A program made the translations under genes and the position numbers. A stretch of DNA of 64,000 nt from NCBI GenBank assembly GCA_030789695.1, contig CM061135.1, forward strand, positions 111,174,301 to 111,238,300. Reading direction: 5' to 3'. Under the pieces are notes generated by a model. It did not search any database, was not told the origin of the DNA, and saw nothing but the letters and a program-made list of their open reading frames with translations. The stretch is from Scilla litardierei. Taxonomy: Eukaryota; Streptophyta; Magnoliopsida; Asparagales; Asparagaceae. Shown here piece after piece: positions 1 to 10,215 of this stretch (position 1 is the first letter of the stretch; each line of letters starts with the position of its first letter).

Positions 1-3000
1 AGTAGAAAAACATATCCTGAGGTCGATCTTCGCTCATCGAGATCACCCGCCCAATCAGCATCAGTGTAGCCTTCGAGCCTCAAGGTATATCCTTGATAGC
101 ATAAAGCAAAGTCTGTAGTTCCTTTGAGATACCACATTATCCTCTTAACCGCTTTCCAGTGTATTTGCCCTGGGTTGGATTGGTAACGACTTACCATTCC
201 AACGGCAAAACAGATGTTTGGTCTTGTACACATCATAGCGTACATAAGACTACCAACTGCACTGGAATATGGAACTTTTTCCATAGTCTCTTTCTCCTTT
301 TGGTTCTTAGGACATGATTTCAGACATAAATTATCGCTTTTGCTTATAGGAGTATCAATGGACTTGCAGTCCTGCATATTAAATCGTTCTAGAACCTTCT
401 TTATATAAATCTCCTGTGAAAGAGAAAGAAGTTTCTTCGAACGATTCCTTGAAATCTTAACTCCAAGGATATATGCGGCTTCTCCCATGTCTTTCATCTC
501 AAAAACTGATGAAAGCCAAGCCTTGATATCCATCACAAAGCCCTTGTCATTTCCGGCTATTAAAATGACATCTACATATAGAGACATGATAACATACTTG
601 CTTTTAATCCTCTTGATATATACGCAGTTATCTTCATCAAGCATGGTAAAACCATTTGATAAGACAACTTCTTGAAATCGTATATACCATTGCCTTGAGG
701 AATGTTTAAGACCATATATGGATTTAAGAAGTTTACAAACCTTATGTTCGTTTCCTTCTTTTACAAACCCTGTTGGTTGTTCCATATAGATCTCCTCGTC
801 CAATTCTCCATTGAGAAAGGCAGTCTTTACATCCATTTGATGTAATTCGAGGGCTAAGCAAGCTACCATTGCCAGAATCAGGCGAATCGAGGTAAAACGA
901 ACAACAGGTGAGAAGGTCTCTTCGTAGTCTATCCCTTCCTGTTGCGTAAAACCTTTCGCGACAAGGCGAGCTTTATATCTGTCAATAGAGCCATCAGCCT
1001 TATGCTTGATCTTGAGAACCCATTTGTTCCCAATAGCTCTACGTCCTCTGGGTAAGTCAACTAAGTCCCAGACTTGGTTAACTTTCATGGATTCTAACTC
1101 CTCTTGCATCGCTTCCATCCATTTGTCTTTAGCAGGGCAAGATACGGCCTGTTTGAAAGTAGCAGGCTCGTCATCTTCTTGTAGTAAAGTCATAAAGGTT
1201 TGCGGAAATTCATCCTCAAATCTTAGAGAAGCCAACCTTGTACGACTACTACGTCGTATTTGAGATTCTTCAAGTCCTTGTTGACTCGAATTTAGATCAA
1301 TTCTAATATCACTCCCACTTGGAATGTCGTTAGAATTGCTCCCACTTGGATCATTATTCCCGTATGGAATAGGATAATCGTCATTCGTATAATCCATTAG
1401 TGGAGGTTGAAACGTATTTTCGTTTTCACCAAGAATTCTCCCACTCGAATGAGGTAATCCTTCTTGATCATAAATCTCAAATAGAGATAAGTCCTGACTT
1501 ATCTCGCCCTGTCTTGGAAACTCGTTTTCCAAGAAAGTGACATCCCTCGACTCAAACTCAATTAGCCCTCCATTGTCTTCCTGACTAACAAAAACATAAC
1601 CTTTGGAGTTTTCTGCGTATCGTATAAAGAAACATTTCCTTCCCCTTGGCCCAAGTTTTCCATACTTATGGGAGGAAATATGTGCGTAGGATGCACAACC
1701 CCAAGGTTTCAAAATGTTTAAGTCAGGAGACCTTTGGTTCCACAACTCATAAGGAGTGGAGCTAACTGATTTCGAGGGTACGCGGTTTAAAATGAAAGCG
1801 GCCGTCAATAATGCATCACCCCAAAAGGTGATTGGCAAGTTAGCTTGCGCCATCATTGAACGGACCATTTCCATTAAAGTCCTATTTCTCCTTTCTGCAA
1901 CACCGTTTTGTTGAGGAGTATAAGGCATAATTACCTGATGTACTATGCCTTTTTCATCACAAAGTTCCTTAAAACTTGTTGATTGATATTCACCGCCCCT
2001 ATCGGTTCGCAAGACCTTAATCTTGCGATCTAATTGATTCTCCACTAAACTCATATAGTTTTTAAAGCAAGCCAATGCTTCACTTTTGTGGGATATCAAA
2101 TAGATATGTCTGAATCGGGTGAAATCATCAATAAAAGTGATGAAATAGGACTTCCCGCGTCTTGTCTTGACATTCATCTGACCACATATGTCCGAATGGA
2201 TAGGCTGTAATGGAACCTCGGCCCTTGTGCCGGTTCCAAACGGCTTGCGACAAGATTTCCCCATTAGGCAATGTACGCAGGTCGACATTTCAACCTTTGA
2301 AACATTGGATAGAAGGCCACGTTTGGCAAGTCTATCCATACGCGTTGGTCCAATATGACCAAGCCTTGCGTGCCAACAAATCACATCAGACTTATAAGTC
2401 TTAGAATTTGCAATAAGGAAATTTTCATTACACGAGGAATCATACATTGTACTCATTACAATAAATCCTTTAAATACAAACCCAGTACCAATAAGAGTAT
2501 TATTACAACTTAAGTCCACATTACAATCATAAAAAAACCAGTTATAGCCAAGACCCATTAACACGACCACAGAAATTATATTCCTTCGAATATCTGGAGC
2601 GAAGAGGACATCATGAAGTAGGAGAGTGCGGCCGTTGTCCAAGACTAGCTTGCAAGTCCCAACGCCTTTCACTTCAACACGTGTGTTGTTTCCTACATAG
2701 ATCCACTTTGTTCCTTGGGGTATCCGGTGATACTCCACGAAGGACCGTCTGTCCCTTGCTATGTGGTCGATGACACCTGAATCAATTATCCAAAATGGAT
2801 TAAATTCCACAAGAAATATTGAACTAGAAACACATATGTAACTAGTATATTTACAAGTTACCTCGTCGCCTCCACTCATACACGAACGAGCATAGTGACC
2901 GAGCTTGTTGCACTTGAAGCACTTGATCTTCTTCAAGTCTTTCTTCTTGTGCCACTTCTTGTGCCCACCCCTGTGTTTGGGTTTCTTGGTAGACTTAGGT

Positions 3001-3710
3001 TGCTTTTTACGTTCATTAGTGAACTTCGAACGATCTTTCCGTTTCTTTCCCTCATGTGAGGAATTAGCAACCATGTGCACTTCTGCACTTGGCTTGGCAG
3101 CCGCAAGCCGCTCTTCCTCTAATTCGAGGTGCTTTGAAACGTCACTGAAGTTCTTGATGCTCTCATTGTAAGTGAGATGCATCTTCATTTGGTCCCACCC
3201 ATTTGGTAGGGAACATATGACTGCTTGGATTTGTTGCTCATCAGTGAGCACATGACCTGCGTCCTTTAACTCCGAGATAAGATTCGCCATATGTCGCAGA
3301 TGTTTCCCCATGGAATGATCTGGACGTTTCTTATATGAATCGAACCTTATAGTTAAGGCACGAAGTTTGGACACCGATGTGCCACCGAACTTCTCCTCTA
3401 ACTTGGACCATATGTCCATGGCTAGGTCATATTCTCGGAAGATGCGCATTATGTCATCGGCCATACTGGATAATAACGTAATGCGTGCTATCTTGTTCTT
3501 CCGAGACCAAGCATCAAAAGCTTCCTTGTCTCGTCTGTGTTGGGCCGTAGTGCCCAACTCAGGTTCAATCATGACGTTCTTTAAAGTCTCGAGCACTTCT
3601 TGCTCCTCCAGAACGTATTGTATCTTAATGGACCAAAGTTTGTAATTATCGCAGTTGAGTTTTTCACCTCTGTTTAACTCAGCGACGATATTCTTTGAAG
3701 CGGAAGACAT
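1..3710 (-). CDS. Copia gag-pol polyprotein, uninterrupted, C-terminus outside window
   Basis: Translation from the ATG at 3710-3708 gives 1236 codons with no stop. I checked every in-frame triplet. Gag is N-terminal (MSSASKNIVAELN...), with a basic stretch and a CCHC zinc knuckle at residues 264-277 (CFKCNKLGHYARSC). The protease has WIIDSG with its catalytic Asp at residue 310. Integrase has an N-terminal HARLGHIG/CVHC zinc region and a DD35E triad at D507, D570 and E606 (62 and 35 residues between). RT follows at roughly residues 830-1080, and RNase H begins near the edge with YTDADWAGD. The family makes virus-like particles, copies its RNA to DNA and integrates it. One oddity: the RT active-site box reads YVDV (residues 1045-1048) instead of YVDD. 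The intact frame implies recent insertion or selection. The start is the first ATG after the leader and matches the usual gag N-terminus. Confidence 0.93.
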   Translation of the reverse strand, partial: MSSASKNIVAELNRGEKLNCDNYKLWSIKIQYVLEEQEVLETLKNVMIEPELGTTAQHRRDKEAFDAWSRKNKIARITLLSSMADDIMRIFREYDLAMDIWSKLEEKFGGTSVSKLRALTIRFDSYKKRPDHSMGKHLRHMANLISELKDAGHVLTDEQQIQAVICSLPNGWDQMKMHLTYNESIKNFSDVSKHLELEEERLAAAKPSAEVHMVANSSHEGKKRKDRSKFTNERKKQPKSTKKPKHRGGHKKWHKKKDLKKIKCFKCNKLGHYARSCMSGGDEVTCKYTSYICVSSSIFLVEFNPFWIIDSGVIDHIARDRRSFVEYHRIPQGTKWIYVGNNTRVEVKGVGTCKLVLDNGRTLLLHDVLFAPDIRRNIISVVVLMGLGYNWFFYDCNVDLSCNNTLIGTGFVFKGFIVMSTMYDSSCNENFLIANSKTYKSDVICWHARLGHIGPTRMDRLAKRGLLSNVSKVEMSTCVHCLMGKSCRKPFGTGTRAEVPLQPIHSDICGQMNVKTRRGKSYFITFIDDFTRFRHIYLISHKSEALACFKNYMSLVENQLDRKIKVLRTDRGGEYQSTSFKELCDEKGIVHQVIMPYTPQQNGVAERRNRTLMEMVRSMMAQANLPITFWGDALLTAAFILNRVPSKSVSSTPYELWNQRSPDLNILKPWGCASYAHISSHKYGKLGPRGRKCFFIRYAENSKGYVFVSQEDNGGLIEFESRDVTFLENEFPRQGEISQDLSLFEIYDQEGLPHSSGRILGENENTFQPPLMDYTNDDYPIPYGNNDPSGSNSNDIPSGSDIRIDLNSSQQGLEESQIRRSSRTRLASLRFEDEFPQTFMTLLQEDDEPATFKQAVSCPAKDKWMEAMQEELESMKVNQVWDLVDLPRGRRAIGNKWVLKIKHKADGSIDRYKARLVAKGFTQQEGIDYEETFSPVVRFTSIRLILAMVACLALELHQMDVKTAFLNGELDEEIYMEQPTGFVKEGNEHKVCKLLKSIYGLKHSSRQWYIRFQEVVLSNGFTMLDEDNCVYIKRIKSKYVIMSLYVDVILIAGNDKGFVMDIKAWLSSVFEMKDMGEAAYILGVKISRNRSKKLLSLSQEIYIKKVLERFNMQDCKSIDTPISKSDNLCLKSCPKNQKEKETMEKVPYSSAVGSLMYAMMCTRPNICFAVGMVSRYQSNPGQIHWKAVKRIMWYLKGTTDFALCYQGYTLRLEGYTDADWAGDLDERRSTSGYVFL

Positions 3711-4379
3711 TTTACTTTTAAAATGCTGTAAAAGACACAAAAACCGAAGGTTTGATCAAAAAAATTGCATTGAAAATTCTTAAAATAAATACAACTCCCA
3801 CTTGAAATGAGAATAGAATATCCCATTTGGATAGTTCTAATTTCAACTCCCACTTGAAATGATATTTACAATTTGATAAGTTACTTTCGAAAAATATTGA
3901 AAATGTTACTCTAGAATCGGAAAGGTCACTACGTTTCCAATCACCATCTAGAGTAACTTTCAATATTTCCCCATCACTTTATCAAATGTTAGTACTCTTA
4001 TAGTACTTCACAGTGGAAAAGCGTTTTTAAAAACATATTTTTCAAAACGTATGAAAAAGTATTTTTCAAAATTGTATATTTCGACTTAGTACCCTTATGA
4101 TACTAGCGAAATATTCGGCAATCCCTGGCCATTTGCCGGGGTAGAGCCTTAGCCGTGCCAAGGCCGGATCCCCCTTGTGGGGATTTCTCTGCAAGCCACC
4201 GTCGCCGGTTCCCGTATGGATCCAAGCGTTCCCTCCTTCAGGGGAATTTGCTGCAGAGAATTGCCGTCGGACCCGTACGGTTTGTCCATGCAAGCCACTG
4301 CCAAGCATGCCCCCCCTTTCGGTCACGTAAGCCCCATCCCCAAAAATTTGGACAACCAAGGCTCGGCAATGGCCACATT

Positions 4380-4810
4380 CCCTCGGTCAAGGGCCTCTGC
4401 CCTGACCGGGGCCGGCCAACGCCGGCCAAGGGCATAAGACTGGCCGGCCAGGGCCTCTGCCTTGGCCGGCCAGGGACCATGGCCTCTCGGCCAGGGCCTC
4501 TGCCCTGGCCGAGGGCCAGCCAGGGCCGGCCCTGGCTCCTGCCAGGCCCTGGCAGAGGCCAGGGTGCCGGCCCTGGCCCCTGCCAGGCCGGCCCTGGCTC
4601 CGGCCAGGCCCTGGCAGAGGCCAGTGCACTGGCTCTGGCCCCTGCCAGGGCTGGCCAGGCTGGCCCTGGCCACTGGCCTCGGCCAGGGCCTCCTGGCCCT
4701 GGCCTGGCCTCGGCCAGGGCTCCCTGGCCATGGCCACGGCCGGGGCCGGCCGGCCATGGCCCGGCCATGGCCTATTGGCCTAGGCCAGCTATGGCCCTTT
4801 GGCCATGGCT
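4380..4810. repeat. GGCC-rich low-complexity block
   Basis: About 430 bp is built almost wholly from GGCC, AGGGCC, TGGCC and CTCTGCC words, giving very high GC in an otherwise AT-rich neighbourhood. All frames on both strands stay open simply because stop codons need A and T, so the long apparent ORFs here are not genes. The block lies in the leader of C1 and would be transcribed with it. Confidence 0.9.
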
Positions 4811-5185
4811 GGTCTCCCCCCTTGCATGGGGTGGCCGCATGCACTCCTCCCCCTCGACGGGGTGGTCGTGGTGGTTTTCGTCGTTATTGGCCGTAGCTAA
4901 CCCCCTCCGCATGGGGAGAGGGGATGCATTGCCTCCATTGCCCATATGGCTATAGATTTCATGCACCAAAATTCATCTTCCTCGATGGGAATAACCACCA
5001 TCTTCTTCTCCAGTGAAGCACCCGTTCGTCGAGAAAGTAGTTATCCTCCAATGGCAGTGTGCCAAAAAACTAACTTACTTCAAAAAGTTCGTAAACTACG
5101 CGCTCCACATGAAGAGAGTGCCCATTCCCTATGAATGGAGACTCAGCATCCATGAAGATAGCGAGTTTGACGATATGAACGGTCG

Positions 5186-5335
5186 GTTCTTCCCGTCACA
5201 GAGAGTTCCTGCCATATCCGTAATGGTAGGAGACCCTAACGTGAAAAGAACAACCGATGCGTTCTCTCCGTCACGAAGTGTTCCTACCATATCCATAATG
5301 GTAGGATACCCATTCGTGAAAAAGACAACGACTCG
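5186..5335. repeat. 75-bp tandem duplication in the C1 leader
   Basis: Two adjacent 75-bp units (5186-5260 and 5261-5335) share the core CCATATCC(G/A)TAATGGTAGGA and flanking sequence, with scattered substitutions. The core contains an inverted CCAT/ATGG pair, so the transcript could fold locally. Function unknown. Confidence 0.75.
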
Positions 5336-5382
5336 TTCATAGTTTCGACGGGGCGACGGTCTGACCGGAGCGAATCCGTATG

Positions 5383-5394
5383 GCTCTGATACCA
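5383..5394 (-). other. Primer-binding site (initiator tRNA-Met) of C1
   Basis: On the minus strand this reads TGGTATCAGAGC, the standard complement of the 3' end of plant initiator tRNA-Met. It lies one base inside the LTR end at 5396 and primes minus-strand cDNA synthesis. Confidence 0.95.
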
Positions 5395-5659
5395 ATGTAG
5401 GATCCTGTCAAAACAGCGTTGTTAGGATCGAAATAAAGTGGAGACTTACGTTTGCGTATGCGGCACGGTAGTCTCTGAACTTTGCCCTCGGATTCGCCAC
5501 AACGGTCGATACTTCGTCACGGAGGATCGAAGCAGAGTTTCACCGCCTAAATCTCTAACTAGAAGAGGATTTTAATGGAAGGGAGAAGAAGAACATAAGG
5601 ATGCCTTATGCAAACTTATGGCATGGAAAGTGTGGATGAATGCCTTACCCTTGGGTCCT

Positions 5660-5666
5660 ATTTATA
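5660..5666 (-). promoter_or_regulatory. TATA box of the C1 LTR
   Basis: The minus strand reads CCTATAAATAGG around this point, a near-ideal plant TATA box, about 280 bp into the LTR and about 270 bp before the primer site. Transcription should start some 30 bases further along the minus strand. Confidence 0.8.
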
Positions 5667-5754
5667 GGCTTTAGGGGTGGTTATTGTAGGAAATAACCAA
5701 TTATAAGCTTATTAGCCTATATTAGCACATTCATTTATCCTCTTCTTCATTCAC

Positions 5755-5835
5755 TTATCAAGTGCCTTTATGCACTTATAAAGTGACTTTTTCCACTTAT
5801 CGAGTGGCTTTTTCCACTTATCGAGTGGTCCTTTT
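5755..5835. repeat. U3 array of CACTTATCGAGTGG imperfect palindromes
   Basis: Four units spaced about 24 bp read CACTT-AT-(C/A)-AAGTG or CACTTATCGAGTGG, each with CACT/AGTG arms. They sit upstream of the TATA box in the C1 U3, where enhancers and factor sites of plant LTRs usually lie. The arms resemble the CACT...AGTG arms of the gypsy LTR palindromes in this window, although the families are unrelated. Confidence 0.75.
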
Positions 5836-5944
5836 CACACGAGAAAAGGTTCCCTTCGTGCACGCTTTCGTGCACGCGACATCTGAGGTCCGTATACCCT
5901 CATACATCCCCTCATGGGTGTATTCATGTCGTCCATATCCAACA

Positions 5945-6290
5945 TTTCCACCACTGAAGCAGAGTATATTGCCTTAGGGAGTTGTTGTGCCCAATCATTG
6001 TGGATGATGCAAAAATTATTTGACTATGGACGAGCTCTTAAGAGAGTTCCTCTTAGATGTGATAGCAATAGTGCCATAGATTTCTCTAGTAATCCCGTAG
6101 ACCACTCTCGTACTAAACACATTGACGTAAGACATCACTTTCTTAGAGATCATCTCACTAAAGAGGATGTGTCTGTAGAGTTTGTTCCCACAGAATCACA
6201 ACTCACACACATTTTCACCAAACCTTTAGTTGAGGATCATTTTTTCGTCTTCGTCTTGAATTGGGAATAATTGATAAAAACTAGTATGAT
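5945..6290 (+). pseudogene. Copia RNase H C-terminal fragment of C2
   Basis: The reading begins exactly at the C1 junction with STTEAEYIALGSCC and continues through the conserved RTKHIDVRHHFLRD and IFTKPL blocks that end copia polyproteins. A single-base insertion in the T-run near 6241 shifts the last 15 or so codons: one frame ends FFVFVLNWE, while the adjacent frame restores a typical terminal LRLELGI-like block. The catalytic part lies on the far side of C1, so this copy is non-functional. Confidence 0.88.
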
Positions 6291-7480
6291 ATTTCCTTCT
6301 TTTCTGTGTGCTTGATTTTTTTGTTTGTGTGCTAGGTTGTTTGCTTGCTACCTTAGTTCTTTATAAACAAACAAAAAAATGAAAAATACAAAAGCCAACA
6401 AAAATGGTGCTTAATGTGTATCTTTCTTTTGAATCATTAAAGTGATATTAATGAATGATTTTCATATTCATATAGAAATTGATGTTTTATTGTTATGGCT
6501 ACATGTGCATATTTGATTTTCTAAATAACTATGTCATGTTCAATGATTAGAATAATTCGATTTCTACATCTACACTTTCACTTCCACAAGTATTAAATGT
6601 TGTTGTACATTTGGAGATATCTTTTATGAAATATTAGAAAGTGAATGTAGGATGAAAAATAACTGAAAATCTAAGGGATATGATGTGTCATACCTTGGAT
6701 AAAAAGTAGAGCTCAAAAGTATTGAATTGAAAAAAAAAATATGCATAAATGAAAAAGAAAGAAAAGAGCTCTGTATGAAAAATGGATACGATCCATGGCA
6801 ATGACACTACCCACGAGTATCCAACATAAGCTTTAAGAGTAAACTTTAGCGTTGGTGTTATACTCGTCAAGCAATGCCACCCTACATCTAAGAGTCCTCA
6901 TAGGCTATGTTTTGGGTGTGGTAACTTGAACTCATTTTCAATTAGATGAGGAAAATCAATCCTAGATGATATCATGTTACATGGAAAAGTTGATTGTTTT
7001 TTGTTGAATTTCTTGAAAGTTCTCCTTATGTGCTTCAATTTTTAATCATTACACTTACACGATGGTGTAGAAGTCTTTGTTATAATTCTCATTGGATTTG
7101 ACTTGTTTATTCTAAGAATGACTACATGTAAGTGCTTGCTATAATTTATAATGCTCTCTTTTTGCATGTGCCCTGACTTTGACTTCGTTGTACACTTTTG
7201 ATGATAACAAAAGGAGAGAATAATATTAAGAAGATTTGGTTGAATTATGTGCTTAATGCTTAATGTGCCTAATGAATAATGGGAATATATGAATATTGTG
7301 CTTAATGAATATGTGTTCAAGGGGGAGCATGAATATTGGGGGAGCATGCATACATGTTAAACATCATTGCATATCATTATATTTGTATTATTTCCTCCAT
7401 CATCACACTTCATACCCACATGTCACGATGATATTATTTGGATCATTATTGCTCAAATCTTATATTGGTTTATCATCATC
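6291..7480 (+). other. Non-coding region between C2 pol and its polypurine tract
   Basis: AT-rich, no ORF over 101 codons and none with recognisable domains. This is where SIRE-type elements may hold an env-like gene; if one existed it has decayed beyond recognition. Confidence 0.6.
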
Positions 7481-7493
7481 AAAAAGGGGAGAT
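7481..7493 (+). other. Polypurine tract of C2
   Basis: AAAAAGGGGAGAT lies immediately before the TG of the 3' LTR, the expected plus-strand priming site. Confidence 0.85.
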
Positions 7494-7954
7494 TGTTGGA
7501 TACAACGTGTTATTGAATACAACGATCGATGACTTCGTGTTTGATGTTAACAAATGCGTGTGAACGATTTGATGTGTGTGCTAAGTGCTTTCAGGAGTGG
7601 CAAGCTCGTAAATACTCAAAGAGGGACTTAGTCAAAGTGATGGAGAAATATGCAAAGAAGACTTAGTCAAAGAGATGGAGAAATTGCAATTCATTTGCAA
7701 TTTGGACTTGGTCAAATATGGAGAGATATGGAGAGATCTCATTCATATCAAAAGTGATTGAACCAAATCTCATGCAAATCAATTTGTGATTAAATGAGAT
7801 CCTATTCAAATCATAGAGCCATTCAAATTCAAATCCTATTGTGATTGAAGAGATCTTCCATATGATTACTCCAAATCCTATTCAAGTTAGGATTCCATCC
7901 AATCTCCATATTCTATGGGATTCTACTTGAGCCAAAGAGATCTCTTCCCATCCA

Positions 7955-7961
7955 TATAAAA
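7955..7961 (+). promoter_or_regulatory. TATA box of the C2 LTR
   Basis: ATATAAAAACCCC occurs 460 bp into the LTR, with a typical GC-poor 5' and a C-rich 3' side. Confidence 0.65.
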
Positions 7962-8049
7962 ACCCCAATCTCCAAGAGCTATACTAAGAGGCAACCAAAA
8001 GAAAATTTCGACCATGACATATACCCTCATCTTCTCCATTGTCGAAACC

Positions 8050-8495
8050 TAAGAGAGCCTCCCTTGCGCAATATACCAAGGCCCAACATCCATTACCGTA
8101 ACCTCCTTCAAGCAAACATTGCGCAAGCTTCTAGTTCAGCCTCTTATTGAGCAACATACCAAGGGAACAAAACCTAAACGGCCGCAAGTTCTCCAAAGCT
8201 CATTCCTCCTCTCCATTGCGCAACTCCAAGGGTGCTCCTTCCTCATTGCCGCAACTTCTACTAGGTGTGTCTCCACCTTAGCCGCAAACTCCAAGAGAAT
8301 GTCATCTTCAACATTATGCAAGTCATCAAGGAGGTCTTCACCATAGCCACAACTTGTAAAGCTCCCAACTCTCCAAGGCCGCAACATCTAAGGGGGCTTC
8401 TCCTACATTGTGCAAGCTTCAAGGGTTCTTCTCCTACATTGCACAAGCTTCAAGGTGGTGTTACACATTGTCGCAATATCTTGGGGGTGCCACGA
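8050..8495 (+). repeat. Degenerate tandem repeat in the transcribed part of the C2 LTR
   Basis: About eleven diverged units of roughly 35 bp share a core like CATTGCGCAA(G)CTTC followed by AAGGG. The array lies downstream of the TATA box, so it would be in the leader RNA. Units are too diverged for an exact count by eye. Confidence 0.6.
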
Positions 8496-8985
8496 TTTCA
8501 GATTGGAGACTACATATTGTCAGATCGAATCTGACACGTGCTGATCAACAGAGGCGACGACATCTACACAAACTAAGCTTTTCTATACTCTATATCTCTT
8601 TATGTTTGTGATATCGGTGTGTTGATCTTTCTAGCTACTTGAACTATCTTTTTGGGGGACTTGACTAGTTGGGGATAGTCAAGAGAGAGCTTTTACTAGG
8701 ATTATTATTGTTTAGCACTTTGGTGAGTGTGGTACGGGAACCTGGTGAGCATAGAGTAGGTGCTCTAGCTTTTTACGGTTGTACCAGTAACATTATTAAT
8801 CTAGTATTTGCTTTGGGGCTAGAGTAGATCGTTGGGACGACTAAACCAGTGTAAATCTACTGTGCACTCTGTGATTGATTTTATTTACTCTACATCTGGC
8901 TATCGGTGCTGAATAACTGCCGGTGTTTGCGAAGATATTTTTATTAGACTATCCACCCCCTCTAGGCTTAGATCCAGATCCAACA

Positions 8986-9904
8986 CTCGTTACTCGAGGT
9001 CGGTCTCTCAAGCTTTCTCCAAGTCTGTCTCGCTACCAAGGGGCTAGCACACTCCTGTGAGGGGAAACCTCACCACCTGAGGTCAGCCTCCTCAGTCTCA
9101 TGGCCCGAGCACATGCTTGCTTAGCCAGGTCAACCCACTTCACGTGGTGCAATCTCAGGCAGACAAGTCGTCCCTTGTTATGGGCCGTTAGCAATAGGCA
9201 TCCAATGCCAACACAACGTGGCAATAACTACCTACCTTATCCACAGATGTGGTCTACTACACCCTGCCATATCTAAGCACTCGCCCGCCTGACATGGCAG
9301 ACGGGCCGCACCCTCTCCAAATCATTATCAACAGATTTGTCTGAGATGTTCCGAAGGGTTGGCTTGAAAAAAGAGGTGCTCATTCTGTTTGCCAGGGGCA
9401 TGTGGCTAGCTTTATCAGGGGAGCAGTTACGATGGGCATGACCAAAATCTCGGTAATCTCACCTGTAACCATGCTAATGGCTAATAATTCGGTTACAAAG
9501 AAGAGTGGGGGACCATCTGACATGGCATGACCAATCCCCGATTTTATAAAGCCGAAGGTGTGTCCCCTACATCAGGTATCTCTTAACCTCTAAAACCCTA
9601 GCCTTTTCCATATCTACTTCCCATCTCAAAACCCTAGCGATGATTGCCTCTAGCTGCTGCTCCCTCCTTCCTCCACTTGACACTAAATTAAGCATAGGAG
9701 GCAAATCGGGAGTGCCACCATCACTCCGGTTCCTCTGACGTGTTTTTTATCTGTTTCAGAAGGCATCGAAGGATCATTTCTCTCATCTCGATGAAACCAA
9801 CAAGTACGGGCTCCCTTGATGTGTGAATACTCATCCCTGCAGTTGGGCTTGGGCCCAGCAAGATTCTAGGCATCAACATACATCATTAACTAATAACAAC
9901 GCTT
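8986..9904. other. Unassigned DNA, possible old gypsy LTR remnant
   Basis: No coding domain seen. A TATA-like ATTTTATAAAG near 9541 is followed by AACCCTAG motifs and a splice-acceptor-like TTTCAG at about 9757. This arrangement resembles a decayed LTR promoter plus leader, but I find no matching partner. Confidence 0.35.
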
Positions 9905-10215
9905 TATGTTTAAAGGCTTGGAGATAAGCCACTGAGTTCCAAAGGTAACCATGTACATATATTTCCAGAAGGTAGCCCTTTACATTTAAATGCATGAAGG
10001 GAAGCATTTGTGTTTGTTGCACGAATGCCACCATGTACATTTGTTGCCCGAAGATAACCTTCTATGAAGGCAATCCTTTTCGAAGGCAACCATGTACATA
10101 TGTTGCCCAATAGCAACCTTTTATGCTTATTTGCATGGAGGCAAGAATATATGTTTATCGCTCAAAGATAACCATATACATCTGCCCCGAAAGTAACCCA
10201 TTATGTTCATGTGTC
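9905..10215. repeat. Degenerate minisatellite (GGTAACCATGTACATA units)
   Basis: About four or five diverged units of 60-65 bp each contain (G)GTAACCATGTACAT, TTGCCC and a CATTTAAATGCATG-like block. It is followed to about 10560 by another loosely periodic stretch of CAAATCAAAA/AAGGT words. Confidence 0.6.

Larger units (their letters stand above)
3711..5382 (-). other. Unusually long untranslated leader of C1
   Basis: About 1.67 kb separates the primer-binding site from the gag ATG, whereas most copia elements have tens to a few hundred bases there. It holds an AT-rich part next to gag with a duplicated short motif (ACTCCCACTTGAAATGA near 3789 and 3846), a very GC-rich block (4380-4810), and a 75-bp tandem duplication (5186-5335). 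I recognise no domain in any frame. It may be a captured fragment, a packaging or translation-control region, or a later insertion. Confidence 0.7.
1..5944 (-). mobile_element. Ty1/copia retrotransposon C1, 5' part (3' end outside window)
   Basis: Read on the minus strand the order is 5' LTR (5944-5396), tRNA-Met primer site (5394-5383), a long leader, then one gag-pol frame that leaves the window at base 1 inside RNase H. The gene order gag, protease, integrase, RT, RNase H defines Ty1/copia. The element interrupts a plus-strand copia RNase H gene (C2) whose reading resumes at 5945. The 3' LTR lies left of the window, so LTR age and target duplication cannot be checked; the candidate duplication on this side is TTTCC at 5945-5949. 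Confidence 0.93.
5396..5944 (-). mobile_element. 5' LTR of C1 (549 bp)
   Basis: The minus strand runs from TGTTGGATATGG (5944) to a CA end next to the primer site. The ends match the TG...CA rule and the TGTTGGA start common in copia LTRs. A TATA box lies at 5666-5660, with a cluster of short palindromes upstream in U3. Confidence 0.9.
5945..8985 (+). mobile_element. SIRE-like copia element C2, 3' part
   Basis: This contains the end of a copia RNase H gene, about 1.2 kb of non-coding sequence, a polypurine tract and a 1492-bp 3' LTR. C1 is inserted in its RNase H codons, so the rest of C2 lies beyond C1, left of the window. The long LTR and long gap between pol and LTR fit SIRE/Maximus-type elements, which can carry an env-like ORF there; I see none. 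Confidence 0.85.
7494..8985 (+). mobile_element. 3' LTR of C2 (1492 bp)
   Basis: It starts TGTTGGAT and ends ATCCAACA, a perfect 8-bp terminal inverted repeat. A TATA box (TATAAAA) lies at 7955-7961. Short ORFs inside it are not genes. The other LTR is not in the window. Confidence 0.9.

Noticed and set aside
4155..4955. Overlapping open frames up to 266 codons on both strands, Gly/Pro/Ala-rich
   Set aside because: They exist only because the GGCC-rich block lacks A and T. No domain, and frames are open on both strands at once.
8119..8611. Several short open frames in the C2 LTR
   Set aside because: They arise from the degenerate 35-bp repeat of the LTR leader. No domain.
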